DNA of 64,000 nt from NCBI GenBank assembly GCA_958448555.1, contig CAUDEL010000007.1:1-64000 (forward strand), written 5' to 3'. This document shows, piece after piece, positions 50,443 to 59,366 of this stretch; the first letter of the stretch is position 1; each line of letters begins with the position of its first letter. The position numbers and the translations under genes were made by a program. This DNA is from Limiplasma sp958448555. Its GTDB lineage: Bacteria > Bacillota > Clostridia > Christensenellales > Aristaeellaceae. The notes beneath the pieces are model-generated. The model was not told where the DNA came from. It saw nothing but the letters and a program-made list of their open reading frames with translations, and did no database searches.

Positions 50443-50590
50443 TCTGCGCCGCCTCCTGTTTCGCTTTTTCAATCAGGTCATCCAGCGTATTAAACACGGC
50501 GGCCATGGAATTAATATCATCCTGACCGCACACCCGAACAGTGGAGAGTTTGTCCTTAATGGCTTTCAGCCATAGGTGCATGTCTTTCAT
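50414..50590 (-). CDS. 58-residue phage protein
   Basis: A short helical protein (MKDMHLWLKAIKDKLSTVRV...) with a Lys/Glu/Gln-rich end. GGAGG precedes the ATG at 50590. Function unknown; the compact overlap with its neighbours supports expression as part of the late operon. Confidence 0.5.
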   Translation of the reverse strand: MKDMHLWLKAIKDKLSTVRVCGQDDINSMAAVFNTLDDLIEKAKQEAAQNEADDQQKP

Positions 50591-50606
50591 TGTGCGCCCC
50601 TCCGTT

Positions 50607-52496
50607 TTAATATGATAGATATCGGTAGTTGTCGCTTGAATAACTACCGTTCTGTGCGAACCCGACAACAACATAGGCGTCATCATCGATGAGCCGGCTT
50701 ATCCGCTGTGAAGATAGCGTCGGGAATCGAACGCCGGTAACGAACTTGTTTTCACTTAGCCCGATAGTCCATCCCTGGTACTGAAATGTACTTTGGGCGT
50801 ATAGTACTTTAGTGGAAATCATGTCGGAAAAGCTTTTTTCTATCGCTCCTATCTCGCTGGAAAGCTGTGTCGCCGTCACATACCCCTCAAGGTTGATCTT
50901 GGCAGCTTGAATTTTCACTTCTTCCGGCGTCAGGTTGATGGCCGATATCACACCGTCCCGATTGACTTTCAGCTCAATCTTCGCCTCCGCGCCGCTTATC
51001 CGCACCTCCGCGCTTGATACCCGCGTGCCCAGCGCGCCAACGGTCGTCTGGTTGGCTTTCAGCTCAATCTTCGCCTCTGCGCCGCTTATACGCACCTCCG
51101 CGCTCGATACCCGCGTGCCCAGCGCGTCAACGGTCGTCTGGTTGGCTTTCAGTGCGATCTCGGCCTTCGCCCCGTTGATGTCCACCTCTGCCTGGGATAG
51201 CCTTTCCCCCTGGCTGGTAAGCACCTTTTCCTGTGTCTTTAAGGCAATTTCCGCATCCGCCATGCGGATTTCGGTTTCCTGGATTTTCGTGCCGTTTTCG
51301 TTGATCTTAATCGTGTGGAGCCGGATGATCTCCTGATTCTCCACGATGAACTGCTTGTTCTCGCTGATCCCGGCCCCATGCCCGCCCACGCGGTTGCTCA
51401 GCTGCTCCATGCTGGCGCTGGCCCTCGCCATCTCCCGCGCAAGGCTCGGCTCGTCGTGGTCCTCGTCTCCCGTTTTCAGCTTCGTAAGCCAGGGGTGCAC
51501 ATAGTCCCGCTCGATGCCCGTCACCGTGCTTTCCAGCGCCGTGCCGTCCCGCCGCACAATGGCCACCGTGTCCCATAGCCGCACCTGCTGATGCTCATAC
51601 CCCAGCACGAACTCCATGTCCTGCACCGTGGCCGTCGCAGTCAAAAGTGGATGGCACACCTTCTGCAGCTGCTCCCACGTTTCCCGCAGCAGCTTGGCAG
51701 GATCGTCCTGGTACTGGTTGGTGTATACGTCCTCCACGCGTCCGTAGATGGCCATGGCCTCCGCGTCGCCAATCCAGTCCTGCCCGGCGGGCTTGTCTGC
51801 CGGGTCTCCTCCGGCCTTGCTCCATACCACATCCGCAAACGTCAGCTTCTGCGGGTTGTCGCCCGTGGAAACGCTGTTCCCAAGGCCGTACAGCACCGTC
51901 ACAGGCCGCCCGCTGCGCGTCAGGTATGCGCTTTCCGCATCCACCGCCGTGTCGAAGAATCGCCCACGGAACACGCTTTCCTTTGCCAGCACGTCCAGCG
52001 CCATGCCCGTGATGGCGTTGTCCGAAATCCCATACCTAACCACCAGCCGCGCGTCATAGATCGCCCGCGTGTCCTGCAGCGCTTTCCACGCGCTTTGGTA
52101 GTAGATGTCGATATCCCCGGTCCGTCCCGTGGCCGTCACCGTGCCAAGCGCGCAGCCCGTGCCGCTCAGGATGGCGTCGAACGCCTCCGCCGCTCCGGCG
52201 TCCTCCAGCTTCACGCTTTTCACGACCACGCCCGTCAGGTCCCACACGGCCGCGTCCGTCGCGTCGATCGCCGTCACGCCGCTGCGCTCGTCATCCTCCG
52301 CCTCATCGATGCCAAACAGGCGAAAGGCTCCGTCCACGCATGTGAACCCCAGATATTCTCCCGGCTGCGCCCCGGCCGAAAGGGGAATCTGCGCCGTCAG
52401 CCGCCACTGTGCCTCATCGTGCACCAGCTCGTACACGTCCGGTAGCACCTGACGCACCCGCCTGTGCGTGTCAAACAGATATACGTCTACGCCCAC
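50607..52496 (-). CDS. Phage tail-spike / endopeptidase-tail (Tal-like) protein
   Basis: A 629-residue tail-tip protein. The first ~380 residues match the Tal/gp37-like N-terminal hub ('VGVDVYLFDTHRRVRQVLPD' start, 'EYLGFTCVDGAFRLFGIDEA'). From about 410 to 560 is an alpha-helical stalk with two perfect-length 30-residue repeats, and the C-terminal ~60 residues form a separate tip. I chose the GTG at 52496, overlapping Dit by 10 nt; GTG 52508 is the alternative. It should form the central tail hub after Dit. Confidence 0.8.
   Translation of the reverse strand: MGVDVYLFDTHRRVRQVLPDVYELVHDEAQWRLTAQIPLSAGAQPGEYLGFTCVDGAFRLFGIDEAEDDERSGVTAIDATDAAVWDLTGVVVKSVKLEDAGAAEAFDAILSGTGCALGTVTATGRTGDIDIYYQSAWKALQDTRAIYDARLVVRYGISDNAITGMALDVLAKESVFRGRFFDTAVDAESAYLTRSGRPVTVLYGLGNSVSTGDNPQKLTFADVVWSKAGGDPADKPAGQDWIGDAEAMAIYGRVEDVYTNQYQDDPAKLLRETWEQLQKVCHPLLTATATVQDMEFVLGYEHQQVRLWDTVAIVRRDGTALESTVTGIERDYVHPWLTKLKTGDEDHDEPSLAREMARASASMEQLSNRVGGHGAGISENKQFIVENQEIIRLHTIKINENGTKIQETEIRMADAEIALKTQEKVLTSQGERLSQAEVDINGAKAEIALKANQTTVDALGTRVSSAEVRISGAEAKIELKANQTTVGALGTRVSSAEVRISGAEAKIELKVNRDGVISAINLTPEEVKIQAAKINLEGYVTATQLSSEIGAIEKSFSDMISTKVLYAQSTFQYQGWTIGLSENKFVTGVRFPTLSSQRISRLIDDDAYVVVGFAQNGSYSSDNYRYLSY
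50971..51150 (-). repeat. Two 90-bp tandem repeats in the tail-spike gene
   Basis: Copies at 50971-51060 and 51061-51150 are nearly identical, each encoding KANQTTVxALGTRVSSAEV and the following RISGAEAKIEL. A more diverged third copy follows at 51151. They lengthen a helical stalk in frame. Confidence 0.9.
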
Positions 52497-53215
52497 TCGC
52501 TGTGCCACCTCGCCTCCAGCGTGCCGCCGTCGCTGCTGCCAAGCGTGTGCACGCCTGGCGTAAATCCGGGCCGCCATACCGTGCCCGTCACGCTCACCCG
52601 CTCCTCCGCATGCACGCCGTCCACCGTCAGCGCCGCCCGGCCCGTGTCGATCTCCACCGCCTGCCCGGCGTTCAGCTGTCCGCGCACCGTGAAAAACGCC
52701 TTGCCGTCCAGCGTCAGCACAAGGCCGCTGCGCCCCGACGCCAGCACCTGCCGGATCACTGGGCGGCACGGCATGCTCCCCCGCACCAGCATGCTCACGC
52801 TGCCGCTGCCGCTCGCCCGGCTCTCCGCCACATCATGCGCGACGGGACGCGGCAGAATGAAGGTGACGACCACTTTCCCGAACCCCCGCGCAAATTCCGG
52901 CTCGGAAATGCTTCCGGCGACCGCGTCATACGCTACGCCCGGCCAGTGCGTCGGCTCCAGGTCTGCTGTGGCGTTTCCGCTGCTCATGGCCCACTGCGCC
53001 AGCAGCGCGCGCACGCGCCACGCTTCCTCCCGCTCCCGGCAGGCGATGTTCACGCGCACCACATAGCTGCCGCGTCCCATCGTCCTGCCAACGAACGTCT
53101 CGCCGTCCCATCCCTGCGCCGTCTCGATCGTCATCTCCGGCATGCCGGGCGGGATCTCCTTTTCCACGCTCACGGCCCTGTGCACGTCCCGGATATCCAC
53201 GCCGTTAAACCGCAT
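52487..53215 (-). CDS. Distal tail protein (Dit-like)
   Basis: A 242-residue siphovirus tail component: 'MRFNGVDIRDVHRAVSVEKE' followed by 'TIETAQGWDGETFVGRTMGRG' resembles the Dit N-terminal beta-barrel, and the C-terminal part is a galectin-like strand-rich module ('GLVLTLDGKAFFTVRGQLNA'). Dit forms the ring that joins tail tube to tip. It starts 1 nt after the tape-measure stop region (TGATATG). Confidence 0.8.
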   Translation of the reverse strand: MRFNGVDIRDVHRAVSVEKEIPPGMPEMTIETAQGWDGETFVGRTMGRGSYVVRVNIACREREEAWRVRALLAQWAMSSGNATADLEPTHWPGVAYDAVAGSISEPEFARGFGKVVVTFILPRPVAHDVAESRASGSGSVSMLVRGSMPCRPVIRQVLASGRSGLVLTLDGKAFFTVRGQLNAGQAVEIDTGRAALTVDGVHAEERVSVTGTVWRPGFTPGVHTLGSSDGGTLEARWHSEWA

Positions 53216-53216
53216 A

Positions 53217-55124
53217 TCATCCCACCTTCGTCAGCCGTCCTGCCGCCTTGCCAAGCGACGCGTTCACCGTCGGCGCGATCGTCTCGCCGACCTTCTTCCC
53301 GTCCAGATACACGTCCCCATTCCCGGACGGCCCATAGCGCCCGATGACAGGCGCGTTGTACCCCGCGCCGATGCTCGCCAGCGCCGCGTTGATTCCGTTG
53401 GCCATGTCCCACGCCTGCCGCACAGCGTATGACGATGATGCCGCGATACCGTTCCCAACGCCCATCGCGGCATTGCTCCCGCTGATCTTTGCGTTCTCGA
53501 TGGCAGTGTTCATCGACGTTTTCAGTCCTTCGTCAAATCCTGTACCGCTCTCCACTCCGATGGACCTCATTATCTCGTCAGCGGCGGCCCGGTCCTCTTC
53601 GCTCAGAGCCAGCGAATCAATCCAGCCCTTTAGCGCATCCGACCCGCCCATGAAATAGGCTTCCATCATCTCATCGTAGGTCGGAAGATTGTCACGCACC
53701 GCAGCGTCCATTCCCTCCGCATAGGCTGCACCGTCATTCCGCCCCGCTTCCTCTGCGGAAGCACCTCCAAATAGTCCTTTCCATATGTTCGAAAACGCAT
53801 CGCCAACATCTGTCCGAAAAATCCCCCACTGATTCTCCTCATCGTTCAGCAGGCCGGTGTTTCCTGTTTTTTTTGCCCATTCTCTGGCCAGCTCATCTTC
53901 GCTCATACCAAGACTGGATGCTGCTTCTTCGGCATTATCTGACAAAATCAACTTCAGCGTGGCTATTCCGCTGGTTAGTGCCTTCACATACTCCGTCGTC
54001 TTTTCTGTAATTTTGGTAGAAAGCGGCTCCAGCTCCTCCGCCAGATCCGCCCATGCCTGCTGCGCCTCAAGCTGGGCGCGCTGGGCCTCGATCAGTGCGC
54101 TGTTGCGCTCCTTGAATCCCTCCGTGGTTTCCAGAAGGCCATTGTTCGACAGGAAAGTAAGCGATCCCACCGCGCGCTCCTGCTCGCTCAGCCCCTCCAT
54201 GGCGGCGTTGTAGCTTTCTACGCTCATGCCAAGCCGCTCCAGCAGCTCGCCGTAGGCGCCCGTCGCGCTGCCCGTTGCGATGCTCTCCTGCAGGCTCTCC
54301 GCCAGATTTTCAATCTTCAGCGTGTCGCCCCACAGGATGCTCGCCCCCGTCAACAGGTCGATGGCGTTTTGCAGGTCCGGCCCCTTAAGCCCGGTACGCA
54401 GCAGGTTGGTCATGGCCTCCGCCGCGCCGTCCATATCGCCGGTGAGGGCTGTGATCTGGAACACAAAATCCTGCACCTCCGCCCAGTCCATGCCGGCGGT
54501 CCGCGCGGATTCCTCAAGGCTGGCCATCTGCCGCCGGTAGTCCCGGCTGCTTTCCACGAACCCCGCGAGATCGTTCACCACATCCACGATGCCGCCCGCG
54601 ATCTGGGTAGTCACCGTAAAGGCCGCGCTCCCCTTGATGCTGCCGATGTCCTCCTGCATCTGGCGCATCATGTCGCTCAGGCTCTCGCGCGCCTCATCGG
54701 CCCCATCGCCGATGCCATCCTCTATCTGTCGCCCCACGCGCGTGCTGTCCCGGCCCAGCTCCTCGGCCTCCCGGTCCGTCGCGTCAAGCTCCTGCTTCAT
54801 TCGATTAAGCGCCGCCGTGGCGTTGGCCAGCTTAATGCGGTACCCGTCCGTCTGATTGGCTGCGTCGCCGTACTCCTTGGCGCTCTCTCGCACTGCACCG
54901 CTCAGCGCTTGGACAATCTGCTCCTGCTGGGCAATCGCTTGGCGCAGGTTGTTGCTTTTCTGCGCCAGGAACTGCTGCTTGTCGCCCGTCACGCCAAACT
55001 CGGCGCCTATCTTTTTCAGCTCGGCGTTCATCACGCGCATGGCGCGGCTGGCGTCGTTCACGGCCTGCCTGAACGCTTTTTCTCCGTCCAGCGATATGCT
55101 GGTCTTGATCTCCCGTACCGCCAT
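53217..55124 (-). CDS. Tape measure protein
   Basis: A 635-residue protein. The N-terminal ~130 residues are coiled coil, a hydrophobic segment (about 165-190) follows, and a Gly/Ala-rich C-terminus ends with 'GVGNGIAASSSYAVRQAWDM'. By the usual rule of about 0.15 nm per residue it would set a tail of roughly 95 nm, which is short for this type. ATG 55124 overlaps the stop of the frameshifted chaperone (TGATG). No lytic domain is visible. Confidence 0.88.
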   Translation of the reverse strand: MAVREIKTSISLDGEKAFRQAVNDASRAMRVMNAELKKIGAEFGVTGDKQQFLAQKSNNLRQAIAQQEQIVQALSGAVRESAKEYGDAANQTDGYRIKLANATAALNRMKQELDATDREAEELGRDSTRVGRQIEDGIGDGADEARESLSDMMRQMQEDIGSIKGSAAFTVTTQIAGGIVDVVNDLAGFVESSRDYRRQMASLEESARTAGMDWAEVQDFVFQITALTGDMDGAAEAMTNLLRTGLKGPDLQNAIDLLTGASILWGDTLKIENLAESLQESIATGSATGAYGELLERLGMSVESYNAAMEGLSEQERAVGSLTFLSNNGLLETTEGFKERNSALIEAQRAQLEAQQAWADLAEELEPLSTKITEKTTEYVKALTSGIATLKLILSDNAEEAASSLGMSEDELAREWAKKTGNTGLLNDEENQWGIFRTDVGDAFSNIWKGLFGGASAEEAGRNDGAAYAEGMDAAVRDNLPTYDEMMEAYFMGGSDALKGWIDSLALSEEDRAAADEIMRSIGVESGTGFDEGLKTSMNTAIENAKISGSNAAMGVGNGIAASSSYAVRQAWDMANGINAALASIGAGYNAPVIGRYGPSGNGDVYLDGKKVGETIAPTVNASLGKAAGRLTKVG

Positions 55125-55659
55125 CAGTCGCTCCACTCCTCCGCCGCGCGGCGCGTTATTCCGTGCAGCTGGTCGTCATAATCCCGCCGCTGCACGTACA
55201 GGTCCATCACCATGCCCGGGGCCGACGCCAGCGTGTCGGCCAGCGTCAGCCCCGCAATCAGTCCGCATCCGATGCACTCTCTTGTCCGGATGCTTTTTCT
55301 GTTTTTTTTTCGATTTCTCGGGCCACCAGATCGACGTCCTCGTCGTCATCCTCCGCATGCTCGCGCCGCATGCCTTCCGTCAGCGCCAGCTTGGCCCGCG
55401 CTGTCAGCATGGCCGCCTCCTTCGGCAAAAGGGACGCGCGCAGCCACTCCACCGTCGCGTCCGGCGTGCCGCCCGCGTGCCGCTCGTGGGCATTGATCTC
55501 GATGGCCGCCAGCGTCAGCGCCGCCTCCATGGGCCGCTCGCCCTCATCCATCCGGCGGATCATCGCTTCCAGACTTCCGAAGGCTTCCTCTACCTCCAGC
55601 CACGCCTGTACATCAAAGCGCAGTCCTGTCTTTCGCCCGGCGATCGTCATGCCTTTCAT
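55124..55659 (-). CDS. Tail assembly chaperone gpGT (-1 frameshift product)
   Basis: The zero-frame gpG-like ORF contains nine A on the minus strand (55302-55310; GAA AAA AAA ACA). A -1 shift at A AAA AAA adds 59 codons that read NRKSIRTRECIGCGL... and end ...RRAAEEWSD, stopping at 55124-55126. The T part has no start codon of its own and resembles the short T domain of lambda-type tail chaperones ('GMVMDLYVQRRDYDDQL'). The fusion would be 178 residues. Such frameshifts hold the G:GT ratio needed for tail assembly. Confidence 0.8.
55258..55659 (-). CDS. Tail assembly chaperone gpG-like
   Basis: A 133-residue helical, acidic protein (…'DVQAWLEVEEAFGSLEAMIR'…) made without the frameshift, ending shortly after the slippery run. 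It lies between major tail protein and tape measure, the invariant position of siphovirus tail chaperones. Its start overlaps the major tail protein stop by 4 nt. Confidence 0.8.
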   Translation of the reverse strand: MKGMTIAGRKTGLRFDVQAWLEVEEAFGSLEAMIRRMDEGERPMEAALTLAAIEINAHERHAGGTPDATVEWLRASLLPKEAAMLTARAKLALTEGMRREHAEDDDEDVDLVAREIEKKTEKASGQESASDAD

Positions 55660-56237
55660 GCGCCGATGCCCGCCTTCTCGTCCACCCAGGCGTATGCCTC
55701 TTCTTCCGTATCAAATACGGCATGGTCGCGGTAGTACGCTTTCTTGTCCGCATTCGGGTAAGCGGCCAGAATCGTCCCGTCCGCCGTCGGCGTCTGCCAG
55801 GTGATGCTCTGTCCCTTGGTGCTCGCGTTGTCCGTGTTCACAGCCAGCTGTACCTTGTGCAGCCAGTAGGCCACATAGCTGGTCACACCGCGAAGCCTGC
55901 GCACGCGCACATAGCCGATGCCGCCGTAGGGCGCGGGGTCGCCAACCTCGCTGTATACCTCGCTGCCCGGTTCCCCGGTCTTGAGCAGCCCGAATGCCGT
56001 CACCTGCGCCGCCTCTTCCACGTCATCCAGATTCAGGCTGATGGTGCCGCCCGTGATGCTGTTGTCGCTTTCGGCCAGCCCATCGTCCGCATACAGCGGC
56101 TCGCTGTTTCGGTTGAATGTGATGTTCGCGCCGATCATCCGCCCCAGCACCACGCCGGTGTCGTACACGATCGGCGTGAACGGCGTCTCGGTCTTAACCG
56201 GCGCAAATACGCAGTATTTCAGTCCCACAAATGCCAT
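55656..56237 (-). CDS. Major tail protein
   Basis: A 193-residue tail-tube protein of the phi13-like family: 'MAFVGLKYCVFAPV' start, 'LGRMIGANITFNRNSEPLYA' then 'DDGLAESDNSITGGTISLNL' and 'YWLHKVQLAVNTDNA'. It polymerises into the tube around the tape measure. It is followed by the chaperone pair. Confidence 0.88.
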   Translation of the reverse strand: MAFVGLKYCVFAPVKTETPFTPIVYDTGVVLGRMIGANITFNRNSEPLYADDGLAESDNSITGGTISLNLDDVEEAAQVTAFGLLKTGEPGSEVYSEVGDPAPYGGIGYVRVRRLRGVTSYVAYWLHKVQLAVNTDNASTKGQSITWQTPTADGTILAAYPNADKKAYYRDHAVFDTEEEAYAWVDEKAGIGA

Positions 56238-56244
56238 ATCGCTT

Positions 56245-56667
56245 TCACTCCTTCATATATTTGCCCATGACGGCCTCCATGGCGGATACGGCGGGTCCAT
56301 CAGATTCATTTACGATTTGGTCTACAAAATGATCGCCGATGATTTCGCCTTTTCCGTTCACGCCTTTGCGGCCATAATGCAAAATGAATGCCTTTTCAGC
56401 ATTCCTGACGCCCTTGCGGTCTTTCCCCATGGGATATACTTCGCGCGCCACGACCTCTCCGCTTCCCGGAGGTTTTCTGGCTTTTACCGTCCGAAGCATT
56501 GTCCCCCAGTCAACATGCCCGCGCTCTTTAATGACCCGCTTCCAGGTTTCAACAACGACGTCCGTTCCGGCTTCGATCATCTCTTCCGCCATCGGACCGG
56601 TCAGGGCGTCCATGCGGCCAAGCTCGTCTATGATCCTGTCGACGCCGTTCATCTCAAACTTCGCCAC
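56245..56667 (-). CDS. HK97 gp10-like head-tail protein
   Basis: A 140-residue protein with the HK97-gp10 helix-strand pattern ('MAEEMIEAGTDVVVETWKRVI' split over two helices, and 'FILHYGRKGVNGKGEIIGDHFVD'). It begins with GTG directly after the previous stop, with GAGGTG upstream. It probably completes the neck or tail end. Confidence 0.75.
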   Translation of the reverse strand: MAKFEMNGVDRIIDELGRMDALTGPMAEEMIEAGTDVVVETWKRVIKERGHVDWGTMLRTVKARKPPGSGEVVAREVYPMGKDRKGVRNAEKAFILHYGRKGVNGKGEIIGDHFVDQIVNESDGPAVSAMEAVMGKYMKE

Positions 56668-56982
56668 CTACCACACCTCGCAGTCGAAGATGTGCCGGAT
56701 CAGCACGCCGCCGTCCTCCAGCTCGCTGTCCACCGTGTGCTCGAAGGCGATTTCGTCGCTTTCCTCCAGCGCGGACGCGATCGCGGCGGCCACCGCGTCA
56801 TTTTCCTCGCGGGTGTAGCGGTCCACCTGCACGCGCCATCCGCCCTCGTTCTCACCCCCGGCCCACGCCCCGATCCGCCCGTACTCGCGCCACACCGTAT
56901 AGGCCCCGCGCCCGGTGTTGGCATACCGCCGCACCTGCGGGTCAATGGCGGCGATCATCTGTCCGAATCCGTCCAGCGTCAC
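56668..56982 (-). CDS. Tail completion / terminator-like protein
   Basis: A 104-residue protein in the position of the tail terminator. It has 'QVDRYTREENDAVAAAIASA' and a strand-rich C-terminus ('GGVLIRHIFDCEVW'), like DUF3168-type neck proteins. GTG start overlaps the preceding gene by 4 nt. Confidence 0.65.
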   Translation of the reverse strand: MTLDGFGQMIAAIDPQVRRYANTGRGAYTVWREYGRIGAWAGGENEGGWRVQVDRYTREENDAVAAAIASALEESDEIAFEHTVDSELEDGGVLIRHIFDCEVW

Positions 56983-57329
56983 GCCTCCACCTCCCTCAGC
57001 GTCAGGTCCGTGATCTCCTCGCCGCTCTCGTCGTCCGTGCCGTGGTAGGCGCGTGTCACCTCAAGCCGCCTGTCGCCGTCCTCCGGCGCGTCCGCCTCGC
57101 GCAGAATCACAAAATCGTGGTTCGTCACCGCGTCGTTTCGGTGGATTCGCACCCGCAGGCTGGTTTCCACGTCCTCCCGGCGCTCCGTCGGATAGGCGGG
57201 CGCGGTTTCAAAGGCCAGCTTGCCGTACCACCCCTGATGCTTTTTCACCGGCCTGTACGCCGGCATGTTTCCTCCGCCGCTCACGTCCACGCGCCCGAAT
57301 ACCGTCAGGATGCCGCTGTCAAGAATCAT
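56979..57329 (-). CDS. Phage head closure / adaptor protein
   Basis: A 116-residue strand-rich protein in the head-closure position ('DDESGEEITDLTLREVEA' end; 'NHDFVILREAD'). Family assignment is by position and size. I chose the ATG at 57329; an in-frame GTG 9 nt earlier is possible. Confidence 0.6.
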   Translation of the reverse strand: MILDSGILTVFGRVDVSGGGNMPAYRPVKKHQGWYGKLAFETAPAYPTERREDVETSLRVRIHRNDAVTNHDFVILREADAPEDGDRRLEVTRAYHGTDDESGEEITDLTLREVEA

Positions 57330-57609
57330 TCTGCGCACCGCCCCTGTTTAGCCACCGCTCGCGCCTGCGCAGGCGCAGCCAGTCCGGCACGCCCGCCGCC
57401 TTGTCGCGGTTTCCGTACTCCCACACGGTCCAATCCACAAGCAGCATCAGGTCGTCCGGGCTTTCCGCGTTCAGCGCGATGCCCGTGCGCTCCATCTCCT
57501 GCTGTACGCCCCGCAGGCGGCTTTCCAGGTATCCGTCCAGCGTCGTGTCGCCCGCCAGCCGGTTCAGCCTCGCCTTTACCAGCGGCAGCGCCAGCGCAAT
57601 GATGTCCAT
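57319..57609 (-). CDS. Phage gp6-like head-tail connector
   Basis: A 96-residue helical protein: 'PLVKARLNRLAGDTTLDGYL', 'GIALNAESPDDLMLLVDWTV' and 'WEYGNRDKAAGVPDWLRLRR'. It matches the pattern of gp6-like connectors that sit beneath the portal. GAGGAGG precedes the ATG. Confidence 0.8.
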   Translation of the reverse strand: MDIIALALPLVKARLNRLAGDTTLDGYLESRLRGVQQEMERTGIALNAESPDDLMLLVDWTVWEYGNRDKAAGVPDWLRLRRRERWLNRGGAQNDS

Positions 57610-57669
57610 GCGCCGCCTCCTCTCATCCGCCCCGCGCGGCGGTCATGTTCCGCCGCGCAGGGCCTTGTG

Positions 57670-57957
57670 TCAACCCGCCGCGCCCTTGTTTACGGTCACG
57701 GTGTACACGCGCTTCGTGGTGCCGTTTTCCACCGTCACCGTCAGCGTGTTTTCGCCCTCCGACCATGTGGCCGTGCCGCCATTCTGAACGGGTGTTTCGC
57801 CGTTCATGATCGTCACCTTCGCACCGCTCCTCACGGGCGTGGCCGTCACCTTGCTCGTGGCGTTCGTCGTGTCCGCCGTGTAGCTCAGCGTATCCGGGTC
57901 AAATGCCGGGTTTAGCGTCAGCGTCCCTACCACCAGCGATTGCAGGGACGCCGTCAA
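57670..57957 (-). CDS. Cadherin-like/Ig-like beta-sandwich phage protein
   Basis: A 95-residue single beta-sandwich domain of the cadherin-like type (PF12733-like): 'SLVVGTLTLNPAFDPDTLSY', 'TSKVTATPVRSGAKVTIMNG' and 'EGENTLTVTVENGTTKRVYT'. Translation appears to start at TTG within the MCP stop region (TTGA). Directly after the capsid gene, it is a plausible capsid decoration protein that binds glycans or cell surfaces. Confidence 0.75.
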   Translation of the reverse strand: MTASLQSLVVGTLTLNPAFDPDTLSYTADTTNATSKVTATPVRSGAKVTIMNGETPVQNGGTATWSEGENTLTVTVENGTTKRVYTVTVNKGAAG

Positions 57958-59366
57958 GGGTTTGCGCTGTCGGTAGCGAAGGTCACGGCGTTGCCCGTGG
58001 GCTTCGTGCCGCTGATGCCGATGGCCACGAAGCCCTCCGCGATCACCGGCATGCCGTCATAGCGCGCCGTGCCGCGGAATACCGTCTGGTCGTCCGTGAA
58101 CCGCACATGCTCGCTCTGCGCGATGGTCATGCCCGCGCGCTCCACCATCAGATACAGGTCGCCGTAGCCTCCCGCGATCACGCCGTCCGGCATAAATTCC
58201 AGCGTTTCGACGGCGCCGCCAATCACCGGCATGGTCATCCCCTGCCCGGACACGATCGCGCCTGTCGCGTTGATGCTCATGGCCTCGGCCAGCAGCGTGT
58301 TCCAGGTCTTTTCATTCATCACCCAGAACTTGCCGCCCATGCTGTATTTTCCCTTCGCAGCACCGGCCGCCATCACGATCGCCTTGAACAGCTCCAGCCC
58401 CGTCTTGCCGCTGATGGCCGCCACGTTGCTCGTGCTCAGGTCCACCCATTCGCGCGCCGTGGTCTGGTAGTCATCCGGCTCCACGGTCTCCACAAGTCGC
58501 GGAATGATGCCGTGGGGCATCTTTTTGCCCGTACCGTACATGATGGCCTTGTCCACCGCCATGCCGATGGCGTATCCCAGCATCGTGATGATCTCCGCCG
58601 CCAGCGCCACGTTGTCCGCATCCTCCAGCGTCGAGTTGCACACCGGCGCGAACCCTGCGACCTTGAAGCCGTCCATTTCCACGCCCGTAAACGAGATGGC
58701 CAGCTCGTTGAGCTTGGCGCACTGCTCCGTCCATATGGCCTCCGGAATCACGCCAGACACCGTCTGGCGCGCCTTGCCCGGTACCTTGCGAAGGCCAACA
58801 TGCTTGAGCAGTTTGCTCGCCTCTTCCACGCGCTCGCGCACGATGTCCAGCACCACCGTCGGGATCAGCAGCTCGCCGCCCGTCACCGCGCGCTTTTCCG
58901 CGCGAAGGGCGCGCACGCGGTCGCAGAACTCTTTCACGTCCTGCCGGGCGAAGAAGGCGTTGCGCGCCTCCATGGTCATTCCAAAAAAGCTCCGGGTGTC
59001 CATCCTTTTTTCATCCTTTCTTTCCTGTTTCGCCGCGCCATCGCAGCGGCTGTTCAGCTCGTCCAGCTCGCTCTGCAGCTCGCTGATCTGCCTCTCGATC
59101 TCCTCGCGCTCGCTGCCCGCGGCCTTTTCTTCCTCGTCCAGCGCTGTGGCATCAGCCTCAAACTGGTCCAGCTCGCCCTCAAGCGCCGCCTTATCCTCGT
59201 CGCTCACGCCCTCGCTCACCTCGTCGATGGCGGCAGTCAGTTCCTCCTCGCGCTTCTGCATCGCCTCCCGCCTGGCGGCGATTTCCTCTCCGCGCCGGTT
59301 AACGCCCGCCAGCTTCTCGCGCAGCGCCTCCAGCTTTTTGCCAATGATCAGCTGTCTCAATGCCAT
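57954..59366 (-). CDS. Major capsid protein, HK97 fold, with N-terminal delta domain
   Basis: A 470-residue protein. Residues 1-115 are a coiled coil ('GEEIAARREAMQKREEELTA', 'EREEIERQISELQSELDELN') that serves as the scaffold (delta) domain and would be removed by the prohead protease. Residues about 120-470 are the HK97-fold capsid ('GGELLIPTVVLDIVRERVEE', 'WVMNEKTWNTLLAEAMSINA', 'YGDLYLMVERAGMTIAQSEH'). No separate scaffold gene is present, in line with this. It overlaps the protease gene by 10 nt. Confidence 0.92.
   Translation of the reverse strand: MALRQLIIGKKLEALREKLAGVNRRGEEIAARREAMQKREEELTAAIDEVSEGVSDEDKAALEGELDQFEADATALDEEEKAAGSEREEIERQISELQSELDELNSRCDGAAKQERKDEKRMDTRSFFGMTMEARNAFFARQDVKEFCDRVRALRAEKRAVTGGELLIPTVVLDIVRERVEEASKLLKHVGLRKVPGKARQTVSGVIPEAIWTEQCAKLNELAISFTGVEMDGFKVAGFAPVCNSTLEDADNVALAAEIITMLGYAIGMAVDKAIMYGTGKKMPHGIIPRLVETVEPDDYQTTAREWVDLSTSNVAAISGKTGLELFKAIVMAAGAAKGKYSMGGKFWVMNEKTWNTLLAEAMSINATGAIVSGQGMTMPVIGGAVETLEFMPDGVIAGGYGDLYLMVERAGMTIAQSEHVRFTDDQTVFRGTARYDGMPVIAEGFVAIGISGTKPTGNAVTFATDSANP

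Noticed and set aside
55176..55358. 60-codon ORF in the third frame over the tail chaperone region
   Set aside because: The -1 frame reached by slipping at A9 is different, longer in context and ends at the tape-measure start. This frame has no ribosome site and no recognisable content.
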